A stretch of 64,000 nucleotides of DNA from Neobacillus citreus (GCF_018343545.2 NZ_JAGYPE020000007.1:13931-77930); one strand, 5' to 3'; positions 1 to 9,113 are shown, counted from the first letter of the stretch. Notes: a model not told the origin generated them from the letters alone. Program-made: numbers and translations.

Positions 1-375
1 CAGGTAGTTATGAAGGGTTTATAACGCCCGAAAGGCAGGCGGGCCCGTGGACCAAGTAGTTATGAAAGGGTTCATAACGCCTTAAAGGCAGTTGAACCCG
101 TGGCTCAGGTAGTTATGAATGGTTTATAACACCCGAAAAGTAGTCGAACCTGTGGCTCAGGTAGTTATGGATGGTTTATAACGCCCGAAAGGTAGTCGAG
201 CCCGTGGCTCAGGTAGTTATGGATGGTTTATAACGCCTGAAAGGCAGCTGAGCCTGAGGACTAGGTAGTTATGAAATTTGCACAACGCCCGAAGGAGCAC
301 GGAATTCGATGCCAGGGAGTTATAATATGTTCATAAAGCCCTAAGTAGACTAGGCTCAGATTCCAGGTAGTTATG
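1..375. repeat. 52-bp tandem repeat block, about 7 units
   Basis: Around seven head-to-tail units of about 52 bp run from the window start. Each opens with a (c)aggtagttatg-type sequence, carries an inverted repeat (gttat, a loop of about 9 nt, then ataac) and continues with cccgaaaggnag. The last units (from about 262) are degenerate and the block fades into the gene at 396. No spacers or cas genes are present, so it is not a CRISPR array. The unit length and layout match the block at 1557-1850. I see no ORF; it may be a family of intergenic hairpin repeats. Confidence 0.8.
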
Positions 376-395
376 AAAATACCAAATCAAAATAA

Positions 396-827
396 TTAGA
401 AAGAAATCATAGCTCCCCGCTCATCAAACACGGAACTCGGATTCCAGGCGACTTCCCAGAGGTTATTTTCTGGATCGGCGAAATAGGCTGTCCGCCCGCC
501 CCAAAAGGCATCGCTTGGTTCCCTTAAGATTCGGGCCCCTGCCCCGCGGATTTCCCCAATCACTTCATCTACCTGTTCCTTATGGTCCACATTAATCGCC
601 AAGGTAACAGGTCGATAATGTTCAACAGAGCCTCCAAATTCAATCCCGGCATCCTTCGCCAGCTCCTCAATAGGAAACAGAGAAAGAAGTACCCCAGCCG
701 TTTTAAAAACAGCATATTGGTCAGAACTGAACTCAGTTTCCTCCCAGCCCAAAGACTTATAAAAGGCACGCAGCGCAGGCAGATTATAGGCACCAATGGT
801 AACCAGGCTTACTCGTTGTGGAATCAT
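396..827 (-). CDS. VOC-fold (glyoxalase/bleomycin-resistance-like) protein
   Basis: A protein of 143 residues with the vicinal-oxygen-chelate pattern: two beta-alpha-beta-beta-beta halves, and a C-terminal FADPENNLWEVAW segment typical of the family's second module. Such proteins bind a metal and act on or sequester small molecules. The substrate cannot be read from the sequence. I start at the ATG at 827 because GGAGG lies 8 nt upstream; the reading frame extends five codons further to a TTG with no ribosome site. It stands alone, transcribed away from the DUF1697 gene, with its 3' end against the tandem repeat block. The fold is a confident call; any specific enzymatic role is not. Confidence 0.8.
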   Translation of the reverse strand: MIPQRVSLVTIGAYNLPALRAFYKSLGWEETEFSSDQYAVFKTAGVLLSLFPIEELAKDAGIEFGGSVEHYRPVTLAINVDHKEQVDEVIGEIRGAGARILREPSDAFWGGRTAYFADPENNLWEVAWNPSSVFDERGAMISF

Positions 828-970
828 CAATAAAACCTCCAAAAAATGTTTATTACTTATTTTTTCTCTAAACGTTCAAAAAACTCCTTCTCATACCAAT
901 TTCAATTCGTTTATCCATGATAAGAAATGGTAAGATTGAAAGAAAAGCGGGAAAAAGTGAGGGGCTAACT

Positions 971-1504
971 ATGACCATTTATATTGCTCTGTTAAGAGGC
1001 ATAAATGTTGGCGGGCACAATATTATCAAAATGGCAGACTTAAAAAGTCTATTGGAAGAGCTAGGGCTAAAAAAGGTCAAAACCTATATTCAAAGTGGGA
1101 ACGTCCTATTTGAATCAAACGAGAAGCCGGAAAAGCTTACCAAACTTTTGGAAGATGAAATCGCCAAGAAATTTGGATTTCCGGTTCCGGTTGTTTTAAG
1201 GACAGCAGAGGATTTTGAACGAATCATCCGGACATGCCCATTCCCGACGGAGTCATTAAAAGAAGACGAAAGTGTACAGGTAGCTTTTTTGGCAGGGGAA
1301 CCGTCACAGGAAGGAATCCAACAATTAGCCTCCATCCAAAGTAATCAGGATGAATTTAGAATAGAGGGAAAAGATGTCTATTTGTATCTCCGCCAAAGTA
1401 TTCGGACCTCCAAGCTGGCACAACAGCTTCCGAAGTTAGGTGTTCCTGCGACCGTGAGGAACTGGAAGACGGTAGTTAAACTCGATTCTCTGGCAAAAGC
1501 ATAA
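971..1504 (+). CDS. DUF1697 family protein
   Basis: A protein of 177 residues that opens with a beta strand and the conserved ALLRGINVGG motif, then YIQSGNVLFES and a C-terminal ATVRNWKTV segment, all hallmarks of the DUF1697 family. The biochemical function of this family is not established. The frame opens at 917, but the ATG at 971 is preceded by a gaggggct ribosome site and gives the family's usual N-terminus, so I start there. It is monocistronic and followed by the second tandem repeat block with no evident terminator. Confidence 0.85.
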   Translation: MTIYIALLRGINVGGHNIIKMADLKSLLEELGLKKVKTYIQSGNVLFESNEKPEKLTKLLEDEIAKKFGFPVPVVLRTAEDFERIIRTCPFPTESLKEDESVQVAFLAGEPSQEGIQQLASIQSNQDEFRIEGKDVYLYLRQSIRTSKLAQQLPKLGVPATVRNWKTVVKLDSLAKA

Positions 1505-1556
1505 AGGTTGAGAACATTGGTGTTTTTTGTGGCTGGAACAGTATTCTTTTCAATGT

Positions 1557-1850
1557 GTTCAGTCGTATATTAAGGCTATATGAGCTCGAACCGCTGAACC
1601 CATAAGAGTTCGGTCGCATATAAAAGCTATATGAGCCCAAACCAACGAGATCCATAAGAGTAGGGTAGCATATAAAGGCTATATGGGCCCGAACCGACGA
1701 ACCCCATAAGAGTTGAGTAGCATATAAAAGCTATATGAACCCGAACCGATGAACACTAGAAGAGTTAAGTAGCATATAAAGGCCATATGAACCCGAACCA
1801 CTGAACCTCAGAAGAATTGAGTAGTATATAAAGGCTAAATTTAACCGAAC
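1557..1850. repeat. Second 52-bp tandem repeat block
   Basis: Six head-to-tail units of about 52 bp fill most of the 450-bp gap between the DUF1697 gene and the symporter terminator. Each has a short hairpin (gcatata, loop, tatatg), followed by a conserved (c)ccgaac box and a unit end of ataagag/agaagag. The last unit is degenerate. Unit length and internal order (hairpin, then cccgaa) match the block at 1-375, but the primary sequence differs. No ORF or promoter stands out. Confidence 0.8.
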
Positions 1851-1907
1851 TCGGTTAGTTTTTCTATTTTTAGGGAGGAAAATGCGATAAGCTACACTAG
1901 AAAATGC

Positions 1908-1943
1908 AAAAAAAACGCTCGGATCAAATATTCCGAGCGTTTC
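1908..1943 (-). terminator. Rho-independent terminator of the proline symporter gene
   Basis: A 9-bp stem (acgctcgga / tccgagcgt) around a 7-8 nt loop is followed on the minus strand by a run of T (aaaaaaa on the plus strand at 1908-1914). It lies just past the stop codon of the gene ending at 1954. Confidence 0.85.
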
Positions 1944-1953
1944 CCTCATAAAT

Positions 1954-3432
1954 CTATTCCTGTTTCAACAACCGTACGCTTTCGTCAAACTCTTTCTCAA
2001 CTACATCATTTTTCTTATATGTGATCATGCTGATAACAACAGATACGACAAGGTTGAAAACAAAGCCTGGGACAATTTCGTACAGCGTATCGCCAAGTCC
2101 GATATTTTTCCAAACGATAACTGTGATAGCCCCTACAATCATTCCAAACAGGGCGCCCCAGTTCGTCATCTTTTTCCAGAACAAGCTTAATAGGATGACC
2201 GGACCAAACGCAGCACCGAAGCCTGCCCATGCATAAGCAACAAGGTCAAGGATTGTGCTGTTTTGCTTAAAGGCAAGTGCAGAGGCAACAACAGCTACGA
2301 TAAGTACTGCCATTCTCCCTAAGAAAACTAAGTGTTTATCAGATGCCTTTTTGTTCACGACTACTTTGTACAAATCCTCAACCAGCGCACTGGAAGTAAC
2401 GATCAACTGAGAAGAAATTGTACTCATAATCGCTGCCAGAATCGCGGCTAAGGCAAAGCCGGCAAATAACGGATGGAAGAAAATCTGGCTTAGTGAAATA
2501 AAGACAGCTTCCGGATTTTTTAACACCTGCTCAGTATGCTCATGAAAATAAGCAAGTCCAATGAATCCGGTAAAAATTGTTCCAATCAACGAGATAATCA
2601 TCCAGCTCATACCAATGCGGCGGGCACTTTTTGTTTCTTTAACTGTTTTAATGGCCATAAAGCGGACAATGATATGCGGCTGGCCAAAGTAGCCAAGTCC
2701 CCAAGCCATTGCTGAAATAATTCCAAGAGTAGTAGTTCCTTTAAAGAAGTCAAGTAAGGTCGGATCGATGGCGCGAATCGTATCAAACGTTTCTGCTGGG
2801 CCGCCTGTTTTAAAAATCCCAAGTGCTGGAACAAGAAGTAAAGCAATCAACATCATTAAGCCTTGAATGAAGTCAGTATAGCTTACGGCTAAGAATCCGC
2901 CAAACAAGGTGTAGGCCACAACAACGCCGCCAACAATATAAAGTCCGGTATGATAGCTTGTACCGAAGGAATTTTCAAAAAAGACTGCTCCAGAAACCAT
3001 CCCTGATGAAACATAGAAAGTAAAGAAAATAAGAATGACAATACCAGATACAATACGGAGCAATTTCGTGTTGTCTTTAAAGCGGTTTTCTAGATAACTA
3101 GGAATTGTGATGGAGTCATTTGCTACTTGCGTGTAAGAGCGAAGGCGCGGTGCAACTAATAACCAGTTCAGGTAAGCACCAATTGTTAAACCGACAGCAA
3201 TCCAGGCATCGGCTAAACCGGTTACATAAATTCCCCCAGGCAGTCCCATTAAGAGCCATCCGCTCATGTCGGCAGCACCGGCACTTAAAGCGGTTACAGC
3301 AGGACCCAAAGAACGTCCTCCGAGCATGTAATCAGTTAGGTTACTTGTTTTTCGATAGGAATACCAGCCAATAAACAGCATCGCGGCCAAGTAAATTCCA
3401 ATCGAAACAAGTTGTAAAGTTTCATTGGTCAT
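1954..3432 (-). CDS. putP: Sodium/proline symporter (PutP/OpuE type)
   Basis: A 492-residue integral membrane protein of the sodium:solute symporter family with about 13 hydrophobic segments. Characteristic stretches include the N-terminal YMLGGRSLGP, AADMSGWLLMGLPG in TM2 and the central AMAWGLGYFGQPHIIVRFMAI. It imports proline with Na+, for nutrition or osmoprotection. Its length equals that of B. subtilis OpuE (492 aa, osmotically induced), and opuE also lies near dagK and rlmCD in B. subtilis, so OpuE is as likely a name as PutP. The start ATG follows a GGGGG ribosome site. It is monocistronic, with a terminator downstream and an 11-bp inverted repeat 25-52 nt upstream of the start. Confidence 0.92.
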   Translation of the reverse strand: MTNETLQLVSIGIYLAAMLFIGWYSYRKTSNLTDYMLGGRSLGPAVTALSAGAADMSGWLLMGLPGGIYVTGLADAWIAVGLTIGAYLNWLLVAPRLRSYTQVANDSITIPSYLENRFKDNTKLLRIVSGIVILIFFTFYVSSGMVSGAVFFENSFGTSYHTGLYIVGGVVVAYTLFGGFLAVSYTDFIQGLMMLIALLLVPALGIFKTGGPAETFDTIRAIDPTLLDFFKGTTTLGIISAMAWGLGYFGQPHIIVRFMAIKTVKETKSARRIGMSWMIISLIGTIFTGFIGLAYFHEHTEQVLKNPEAVFISLSQIFFHPLFAGFALAAILAAIMSTISSQLIVTSSALVEDLYKVVVNKKASDKHLVFLGRMAVLIVAVVASALAFKQNSTILDLVAYAWAGFGAAFGPVILLSLFWKKMTNWGALFGMIVGAITVIVWKNIGLGDTLYEIVPGFVFNLVVSVVISMITYKKNDVVEKEFDESVRLLKQE

Positions 3433-3456
3433 ACATTTACCCCCTTTTTTTAAAAA

Positions 3457-3484
3457 CAGAAAATATTTAGAATAATATTTTCTG
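3457..3484. promoter_or_regulatory. Inverted repeat upstream of the symporter gene
   Basis: An 11-bp perfect inverted repeat (cagaaaatatt, 6-nt spacer, aatattttctg) lies just upstream of the symporter start. Part of the motif (tttagaataatat) recurs at 3562-3575. It could be an operator or an AT-rich promoter palindrome. The regulator is unknown. Confidence 0.5.
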
Positions 3485-3652
3485 CAGTATTTATATTTTA
3501 TCTGTTTGCTGTATAAAATTCCACTACCAAAATATTGATTTACTAAAATAATTATTAATATTTTTAGAATAATATGATAACCAGCTGTAAGCGGTGTTTT
3601 AGTAATTCATATTTAAAATGTTTATCATAAAAGGAAAAAGAAGCGTTGGGAA

Positions 3653-4210
3653 ATGATGAATTTAAATGAATGGTTCGAAAAAGGAATGACGGCCAATGAG
3701 TACATTGGCGCGATGACTCGAAATAAGGAACAAATGCTTTCAATCTATGAGAAGTTTGCTTTAAAAAAAGAGGATACAGCCAGGCTGGAAACGCTAAAGC
3801 CTCGGAAGTTGAGGGCGATTGTTTTGACAGAGGATTGGTGCGGGGATGCGCTGCTGAATAATCCGGTATTGCTGCGAATTGCCGAGGCAGCGGACATGGA
3901 CGTACGGATGGTCCTGCGCGATCAAAATCTGGAATTGATGGACCAATACTTGACCAATGGTACATCAAGGGCGATTCCAATCTTTATTTTTATCGACCAA
4001 GAAGGAACTGAAATCGGAGTCTGGGGTCCGCGCGCACCGGAAGTGCAGGCGAGGGTGGAAAGAGAACGTGCTGCCCTGCCGGACAAGGATGCAGAGGATT
4101 TTCAGGAAAAACAGCTTGCTATGTATAAGCAACTAGCTGCCTCTTATCAAACGGATGCCTCCATTTGGCAGACGGTTGCAAACAGCATCATGGCTGTTTT
4201 ATTAAAGTAA
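3653..4210 (+). CDS. Thioredoxin-fold family protein, CxxC-degenerate
   Basis: A protein of 185 residues. After an N-terminal helical region, a beta strand (IVLTEDWCGD) places a single cysteine where thioredoxins carry CxxC; the second cysteine is absent. A later SRAIPIFIFID segment matches the cis-proline strand of the fold, and EIGVWGPRAPEVQ follows. With WCGD rather than WCxxC, classical disulfide reductase chemistry is unlikely; this matches the Bacillus thioredoxin-family proteins of unknown role. Two adjacent ATG codons are possible starts, with a weak ribosome site. It is monocistronic, with a strong terminator after the stop. Confidence 0.8.
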   Translation: MMNLNEWFEKGMTANEYIGAMTRNKEQMLSIYEKFALKKEDTARLETLKPRKLRAIVLTEDWCGDALLNNPVLLRIAEAADMDVRMVLRDQNLELMDQYLTNGTSRAIPIFIFIDQEGTEIGVWGPRAPEVQARVERERAALPDKDAEDFQEKQLAMYKQLAASYQTDASIWQTVANSIMAVLLK

Positions 4211-4214
4211 TATG

Positions 4215-4258
4215 AAGGGCCCCGGCGACAAATACAGTTGATTCGGGGCCCTTTTTTT
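4215..4258 (+). terminator. Rho-independent terminator
   Basis: An 8-bp GC-rich stem (gggccccg / cggggccc) around a 19-nt loop, followed by seven T. It sits between convergent genes and ends the thioredoxin-fold gene transcript. Confidence 0.9.
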
Positions 4259-4883
4259 AAAATTTAATTCCGCTATTTTTAGGAGGAATCCGGTCTTTGC
4301 TTAAATTTTTGTCATTGATTTTTGGCTCAATCCCTAGAATGAAGTTTCTAATATTAGAACGGTGCAGAAAGATTAAAAAGAAGAAGAATAGGAGAAATAT
4401 CAGTTCAAAATCCAGTTTCGGCGACATTAGATCAACGACCAGCAGGCTGAGACCGACAGATATAGAACCGAAAAATACATACTTGGTCAAAAAAATAACG
4501 GCAAAGAAAGTAATGTAAGCTATTGCGAGCAATGGAAGATTGGCAACCAACAAAGCGCCAGCGGTTGTGGCAATGGCTTTGCCGCCGCGAAAGCCGGCAA
4601 AGATGGGAAAGCAATGGCCAACTACTGCTGCGAGACCAAAGTAAAGCGGTTCTGCATCAAGCTGGAAAAAGTACGGGAGTGCCGCAGCCAATGCTCCTTT
4701 GGCTAGGTCGATCACCAGCACAAAGGCGGCGGACTTTTTGCCTAAAACTCTCAGCGTATTGGTAGCGCCGGGGTTTTTACTGCCGTGGTCACGGATATCA
4801 ATACCGTAGACCAGTCTTCCTATAATCAATGCAGTTGGAATGCTTCCGATAATATAGGAAGCTAGCAGCAGCCACCAGAACAT
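4257..4883 (-). CDS. plsY: Glycerol-3-phosphate acyltransferase PlsY
   Basis: A polytopic membrane enzyme of 208 residues that transfers an acyl group from acyl-phosphate to glycerol-3-phosphate, the first step of phospholipid synthesis. The three PlsY signatures are visible: GSKNPGATNTLRVLGKK (residues about 34-50), KGALAAALP, and GHCFPIFAGFRGGKAIAT (phosphate-binding loop). Five hydrophobic segments are apparent. The C-terminus is slightly longer than usual and basic. It is transcribed alone, toward the terminator at 4215-4258. Bacilli often carry more than one plsY-like gene, so this may be a paralogue of the essential copy. Confidence 0.93.
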   Translation of the reverse strand: MFWWLLLASYIIGSIPTALIIGRLVYGIDIRDHGSKNPGATNTLRVLGKKSAAFVLVIDLAKGALAAALPYFFQLDAEPLYFGLAAVVGHCFPIFAGFRGGKAIATTAGALLVANLPLLAIAYITFFAVIFLTKYVFFGSISVGLSLLVVDLMSPKLDFELIFLLFFFFLIFLHRSNIRNFILGIEPKINDKNLSKDRIPPKNSGIKF

Positions 4884-5180
4884 TAAATCATTCCCTTATA
4901 ATAGAATTTTCTTTTATTCTATCATAAATAAATGGAATTATTTTGATTAATTTTCACGAATTGGAAACTATACGATATATGAAAGAGTTCGGGTCAGTGT
5001 CCGTACGTTTTTTATTTTTAAATTTAGTCCGCTTATTTTTTGCAAAAAAATAAAACAAAGGTATTATAGTAAAGGGACGTTTTTGCCTAAAAATAGGATG
5101 TAAGGCATAATTGTAACGCATTACAATAATTGGTAGAATATAGAAATAACAAGCCGATATTAAAATTAGGATGATGATGG

Positions 5181-6122
5181 ATGAAAAGAGCAAGACTGAT
5201 TTATAATCCTACTTCCGGACGTGAAATGATTAAACGTCATTTACCGGAAATCCTTGAAAAATTAGAACTCGCCGGATATGAAGCATCTTGCCACGCGACA
5301 ATAGGTGCGGGCGATGCGACAAAGGCGGCGCGAATTGCTGTGGAACGTCAGTACGATGTGGTCATTGCTGCTGGCGGTGACGGAACAATTAATGAAGTGG
5401 TTAATGGTATTGCTGAGCAAGACTACCGTCCGAGACTAGGGATTATTCCTGCCGGTACGACCAATGATTTTGCCAGGGCTCTGCATATACCGCGTGATAT
5501 TACGGCAGCAGTTGATATTATCACACGCGGGGAACTCATTCCTGTTGATATTGGCCGGATTAATGATAAATATTTTATTAATATTGGCGGCGGGGGCAGG
5601 ATTACCGAATTAACCTATGAGGTACCCAGCAAGTTAAAAACAATGCTCGGTCAGCTTGCCTACTACTTAAAAGGAATGGAAATGCTGCCGTCAATTAAGG
5701 CTTCCCATCTCAGGATTGAATATGATGGAAAAATATTCGAAGGGGAAGCGATGATGTTTCTTATTGGGTTGACCAATTCCATTGGTGGATTTGAAAGGTT
5801 AGCTCCAGATGCATCAATTAACGACGGATTATTTTCACTGCTGATTTTGAAAAAAGTAAATTTGGCTGAATTTATTAGGGTTGCAACGCTAGCTGTTCGC
5901 GGTGAGCATGTCAATGACCCAAACGTCCTTTATACCAAAGCAAACCGAGTGAAAGTGTACTCAGATGAAAAGGTGCAGTTAAATTTAGACGGAGAATTTG
6001 GCGGCTTGCTGCCGGCCGAATTCGAAAACCTGTACCGCCATTTGGAAGTATTCGTCCGATTTGATGATATCCGTCCAAATGACCGGCCGACGGATTGGGT
6101 TCCGGGAAAGCGATATAGTTAG
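5181..6122 (+). CDS. dagK: Diacylglycerol kinase (lipid kinase) DagK
   Basis: A soluble lipid kinase of 313 residues that recycles diacylglycerol to phosphatidic acid. The DAGK catalytic domain shows YNPTSGR at residues 7-13, the nucleotide-binding AAGGDGTINEVVNGI at about 65-79, and PAGTTNDFARAL at about 94-105. The C-terminal half carries the beta-rich DLDGE-type motif (LNLDGEFGG). The ATG at 5181 follows a gga-rich ribosome site. In B. subtilis dagK (yerQ) is the neighbour of rlmCD (yefA); here pncA, pncB and two small genes lie between them. A G-U-containing hairpin terminator follows. Confidence 0.93.
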   Translation: MKRARLIYNPTSGREMIKRHLPEILEKLELAGYEASCHATIGAGDATKAARIAVERQYDVVIAAGGDGTINEVVNGIAEQDYRPRLGIIPAGTTNDFARALHIPRDITAAVDIITRGELIPVDIGRINDKYFINIGGGGRITELTYEVPSKLKTMLGQLAYYLKGMEMLPSIKASHLRIEYDGKIFEGEAMMFLIGLTNSIGGFERLAPDASINDGLFSLLILKKVNLAEFIRVATLAVRGEHVNDPNVLYTKANRVKVYSDEKVQLNLDGEFGGLLPAEFENLYRHLEVFVRFDDIRPNDRPTDWVPGKRYS

Positions 6123-6143
6123 AGGAAAAATAAATACAATCGC

Positions 6144-6176
6144 AAAAGTTCGTTCCAGATGGAGCGGACTTTTTTA
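6144..6176 (+). terminator. Rho-independent terminator after dagK
   Basis: A 12-bp stem including G-U pairs (aaagttcgttcc / ggagcggacttt) around a 4-nt loop, running into a T tract. It is placed 22 nt after the dagK stop. Confidence 0.8.
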
Positions 6177-6266
6177 TATGTTCTAAATTGTGTGAAAAGG
6201 TTTAAAAGACTGTGTATAATGAATTAAAGACATAAGTCATGACACGATTAAAGGGAGCGATTTCAC

Positions 6267-6818
6267 ATGGGTAAAAGGGCGTTAATAAATATTGATTATA
6301 CGTTTGATTTTGTTGCCGATGCCGGGGCATTAACCTGTGGCGCACCAGGGCAGGCTATTGAGGGGAAGATTGTAGACCTGACAAAAGAGTTTATTGCAAG
6401 CGGCGACTATGTTGTTTTTGCGATTGATGTCCACGACCAAGGTGATGAATTTCATCCGGAAACAAAGCTATTTCCGCCGCATAACCTGCGCGGCACCTCC
6501 GGTAGGGATTTATTCGGGGCGCTGCAGGAAGTATATGAGGAAAATAAGGAACGGGAAAATGTCAAGTATATGGATAAAACCAGATACTCTGCCTTTGCTG
6601 GGACAGACCTTGAAATCAAGCTGCGCGAGCGCGAAATCACGGAGGTTCACCTAGTTGGTGTATGTACCGATATTTGTGTCCTCCATACCGCTGTTGACGC
6701 CTATAACAAAGGCTTTAAGATTGTTGTTTACAAGGATGCGGTTGCTTCTTTTAATCCGGCGGGGCATGAGTGGGCTCTCGGCCACTTCGAACAGTCGCTA
6801 GGCGTTGTGGTTAAATAG
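6267..6818 (+). CDS. pncA: Nicotinamidase / isochorismatase-family cysteine hydrolase
   Basis: A protein of 183 residues of the cysteine hydrolase fold. It shows the catalytic Asp in LINIDYTFDF (D9), metal ligands in IDVHDQGDEFHP, Lys at KTRYSAF (K104) and the nucleophile Cys in VGVCTDICVLHTA. This set fits nicotinamidase, which deamidates nicotinamide to nicotinate. The next gene, 63 nt downstream, is nicotinate phosphoribosyltransferase, so the pair forms an NAD salvage operon. The start follows aagggag with good spacing. Confidence 0.9.
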   Translation: MGKRALINIDYTFDFVADAGALTCGAPGQAIEGKIVDLTKEFIASGDYVVFAIDVHDQGDEFHPETKLFPPHNLRGTSGRDLFGALQEVYEENKERENVKYMDKTRYSAFAGTDLEIKLREREITEVHLVGVCTDICVLHTAVDAYNKGFKIVVYKDAVASFNPAGHEWALGHFEQSLGVVVK

Positions 6819-6881
6819 ACTTATTAATGGTAATATGGGATATAATAGTAAAAAGCTGTATTAGTACCTCGGAGGTCAATT

Positions 6882-8351
6882 ATGAAACACATTTATCATG
6901 ATGATAGTTTAAGTCTGCATACAGATCTTTACCAGATTAATATGGCAGAGACGTATTGGAGGGACGGCATTCACAATAAACGGGCTGTCTTTGAATTGTT
7001 TTTCCGCAAGCAGCCGTTTGGTAATGGCTATGCCGTTTTTGCCGGTCTTGAAAAAGTCATCCAATTTATTCAAGGCTTTCGTTTTAGTGAGGAAGACCTC
7101 GAGTATTTGAAAAATGAAGTAGGCTACCAGGCTGATTTTTTAGACTATTTAAAAGGGATGAGTTTCACTGGAACCATTCGGTCCATGAAAGAAGGCGAAC
7201 TAGTTTTTGCCAGTGAGCCAATTTTGCGAGTGGAAGCACCACTTGCGGAGGCGCAGCTCATTGAAACAGCCTTGCTTAACATTGTGAACTATCAAACATT
7301 AATCGCCACGAAGGCATCAAGAATCAAGCAGGTTGTCGGCAATGAAGTAGCGATGGAGTTTGGGTCAAGACGGGCTCAGGAAATGGATGCCGCTATTTGG
7401 GGAACGAGAGCTGCATATCTAGGCGGCTTTGAAGCTACCAGCAATGTTAGAGCGGGGAAAATGTTCGGGATCCCTGTGGCTGGGACACATGCTCATTCCA
7501 TGGTGCAAGCCTATAAGGATGAGTATCTTGCTTTTCATAAATATGCCGAGACCCATAAAGATTGTGTTTTTCTAGTGGATACGTATGATACGCTTCGCCT
7601 TGGCGTACCAAATGCCATCAAGGTGGCAAAGGAACTGGGGGACACGATTAATTTCATCGGCATTCGCCTTGACAGCGGGGACCTTGCTTATCTTTCCAAG
7701 GAAGCAAGGAAAATGTTGGATGAGGCAGGTTTTAAGGATGCAAAAATCTTTGCCTCGAGCGATTTGGACGAATATACGATTATTAACTTGAAGGCGCAAG
7801 GCGCGAGAATCGACAGCTGGGGAATTGGCACGAAATTGATCACTGCCTATGACCAGGCTGCGTTAGGTGCTGTTTATAAAATCGTCTCGATTGAAAACGA
7901 TGCGGGTGAAATGGAGGATACGATTAAAATTTCTTCCAACCCTGAAAAGGTAACAACCCCGGGCCTGAAAAAGGTTTACCGGATTATCAATAATACAAAC
8001 CATCATGCGGAAGGGGATTATATCGCGATGGAGGGTGAAAAGCTTCCGGAAAAGAAGCTGCGCATGTTCCATCCGACCCATACGTATCTAAATAAGGTGG
8101 TCACGAATTTTACAGCAAAAGAACTTCATGAGGATATTTTTGTAAACGGGGAGTATGTTTATGAAATTCCTTGTTTGGAGGAATCCCGGGATTATTTAAA
8201 ACAAAATTTGGCTGCTCTTTGGGATGAATACAAGCGGATGCTGAATCCAGAGCATTATCCAGTGGACTTAAGCCAAAAATGCTGGGATAACAAAATGAGA
8301 AATATCGAAGAAGTGAAAGATAAAGTAGAAGCGATGAAAGAAGAAGAATAA
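6882..8351 (+). CDS. pncB: Nicotinate phosphoribosyltransferase
   Basis: An enzyme of 489 residues that converts nicotinate and PRPP to nicotinate mononucleotide. Family signatures include the N-terminal LHTDLYQINMAETYWRDG, EFGSRRAQEMDAAIWGTRAAYLGGF in the middle, GTHAHSMVQAY with the active-site His, and IRLDSGDL for the phosphate-binding region. Length matches the Gram-positive form. It follows pncA with a GGAGG ribosome site, and a strong terminator closes the operon. Confidence 0.95.
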   Translation: MKHIYHDDSLSLHTDLYQINMAETYWRDGIHNKRAVFELFFRKQPFGNGYAVFAGLEKVIQFIQGFRFSEEDLEYLKNEVGYQADFLDYLKGMSFTGTIRSMKEGELVFASEPILRVEAPLAEAQLIETALLNIVNYQTLIATKASRIKQVVGNEVAMEFGSRRAQEMDAAIWGTRAAYLGGFEATSNVRAGKMFGIPVAGTHAHSMVQAYKDEYLAFHKYAETHKDCVFLVDTYDTLRLGVPNAIKVAKELGDTINFIGIRLDSGDLAYLSKEARKMLDEAGFKDAKIFASSDLDEYTIINLKAQGARIDSWGIGTKLITAYDQAALGAVYKIVSIENDAGEMEDTIKISSNPEKVTTPGLKKVYRIINNTNHHAEGDYIAMEGEKLPEKKLRMFHPTHTYLNKVVTNFTAKELHEDIFVNGEYVYEIPCLEESRDYLKQNLAALWDEYKRMLNPEHYPVDLSQKCWDNKMRNIEEVKDKVEAMKEEE

Positions 8352-8355
8352 CAAA

Positions 8356-8405
8356 AAGGCTGCCCCCGAGGTTCATCCTGATTGAGGGGGCAGCCTTATT
8401 TTTAT
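8356..8405 (+). terminator. Rho-independent terminator of the pncAB operon
   Basis: A 12-bp stem (aaggctgccccc / gggggcagcctt) with an 18-nt loop followed by a T-rich tract, directly after the pncB stop. The stem also lies at the 3' end of the small convergent gene ending at 8408, so it may serve both strands. Confidence 0.92.
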
Positions 8406-8407
8406 TT

Positions 8408-8527
8408 TTACTTTTGTTTAAAGAAGTCGATAAAGGCATGGTAAATTTCGATGCCTTGGAAGGTCAGAAGTCCAGCTGCTGTTAAGGAAAAGTAACCAAT
8501 CATTAATAGTCGGAACCACATTGCCAT
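8408..8527 (-). CDS. 39-residue membrane microprotein
   Basis: A short gene preceded by a strong gggagg ribosome site 7 nt from its ATG. The product begins MAMWFRLLMIGYFSLTAAGL and holds one hydrophobic segment (residues about 4-23), then a short polar tail ending FKQK. No function is recognisable. It lies convergent to pncB and next to another small membrane protein gene on the same strand. The ribosome site, length and hydrophobic profile make it a probable real gene rather than noise. Confidence 0.65.
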   Translation of the reverse strand: MAMWFRLLMIGYFSLTAAGLLTFQGIEIYHAFIDFFKQK

Positions 8528-8557
8528 TTATATTTCCTCCCTTATTTTTAAATTTAT

Positions 8558-8878
8558 TTAAAAAAGGGAGGCTTTAATCACATAGTTAGCTTGATAAAAA
8601 ATGGGGATAAGAAAACTTTGCCTTCTTCTGAAGTTGGTCTGAAAAAATTGGAGAGGTATTGCTGCGAAAGGCATAATGGATGTAAGCAGGAAAAATAGAT
8701 GCAGGTCAAATGGCTGTTTTTTCTCATCGTTCCATTGATGCTTGGCTGTCCAATCATCTAATTGAATGATTGCCTTGCTTTCTGGATGGTGGTGGGGAGG
8801 CGAATTTGAAGAATGTAAAAAGGTGAAGGCCAGAAAGGCAAGGAACATGATGATTGAGAAGCCTTTTATCATCTTCAT
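8558..8878 (-). CDS. Hypothetical small membrane protein
   Basis: A protein of 106 residues with an N-terminal hydrophobic segment (residues about 5-21) that reads as a signal anchor, a His/Pro-rich stretch (SPPHHHPES), and a second hydrophobic segment at about 63-80. An aaggag ribosome site 9 nt before the ATG supports translation. It is on the same strand as the 39-residue gene that follows 30 nt later, so the two may be cotranscribed. I do not recognise the family. Confidence 0.55.
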   Translation of the reverse strand: MKMIKGFSIIMFLAFLAFTFLHSSNSPPHHHPESKAIIQLDDWTAKHQWNDEKKQPFDLHLFFLLTSIMPFAAIPLQFFQTNFRRRQSFLIPIFYQANYVIKASLF

Positions 8879-9113
8879 CGCGATCCACTCCTTCCAAAAG
8901 GGATAATTTAATCATATACACTATCATTATATTTTAAAACAAAAATATTCTGACAATTTTTGTGCCTATTTTACAATATTATTTTTTCAAGGACAAATTC
9001 GCATCCAAATCAGATGAAAATGTCCTTGATAAGCTGGAAAAGGGTCTTTTCGCATTTGATACTGCTTTATGATAAAATTTTGCTAGTAAATAGAGACGTA
9101 AAGGAAGAAGCAA

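Noticed and set aside
1..375. CRISPR array
   Set aside because: Units are tandem with no unique spacers, similar throughout, and no cas gene is present.
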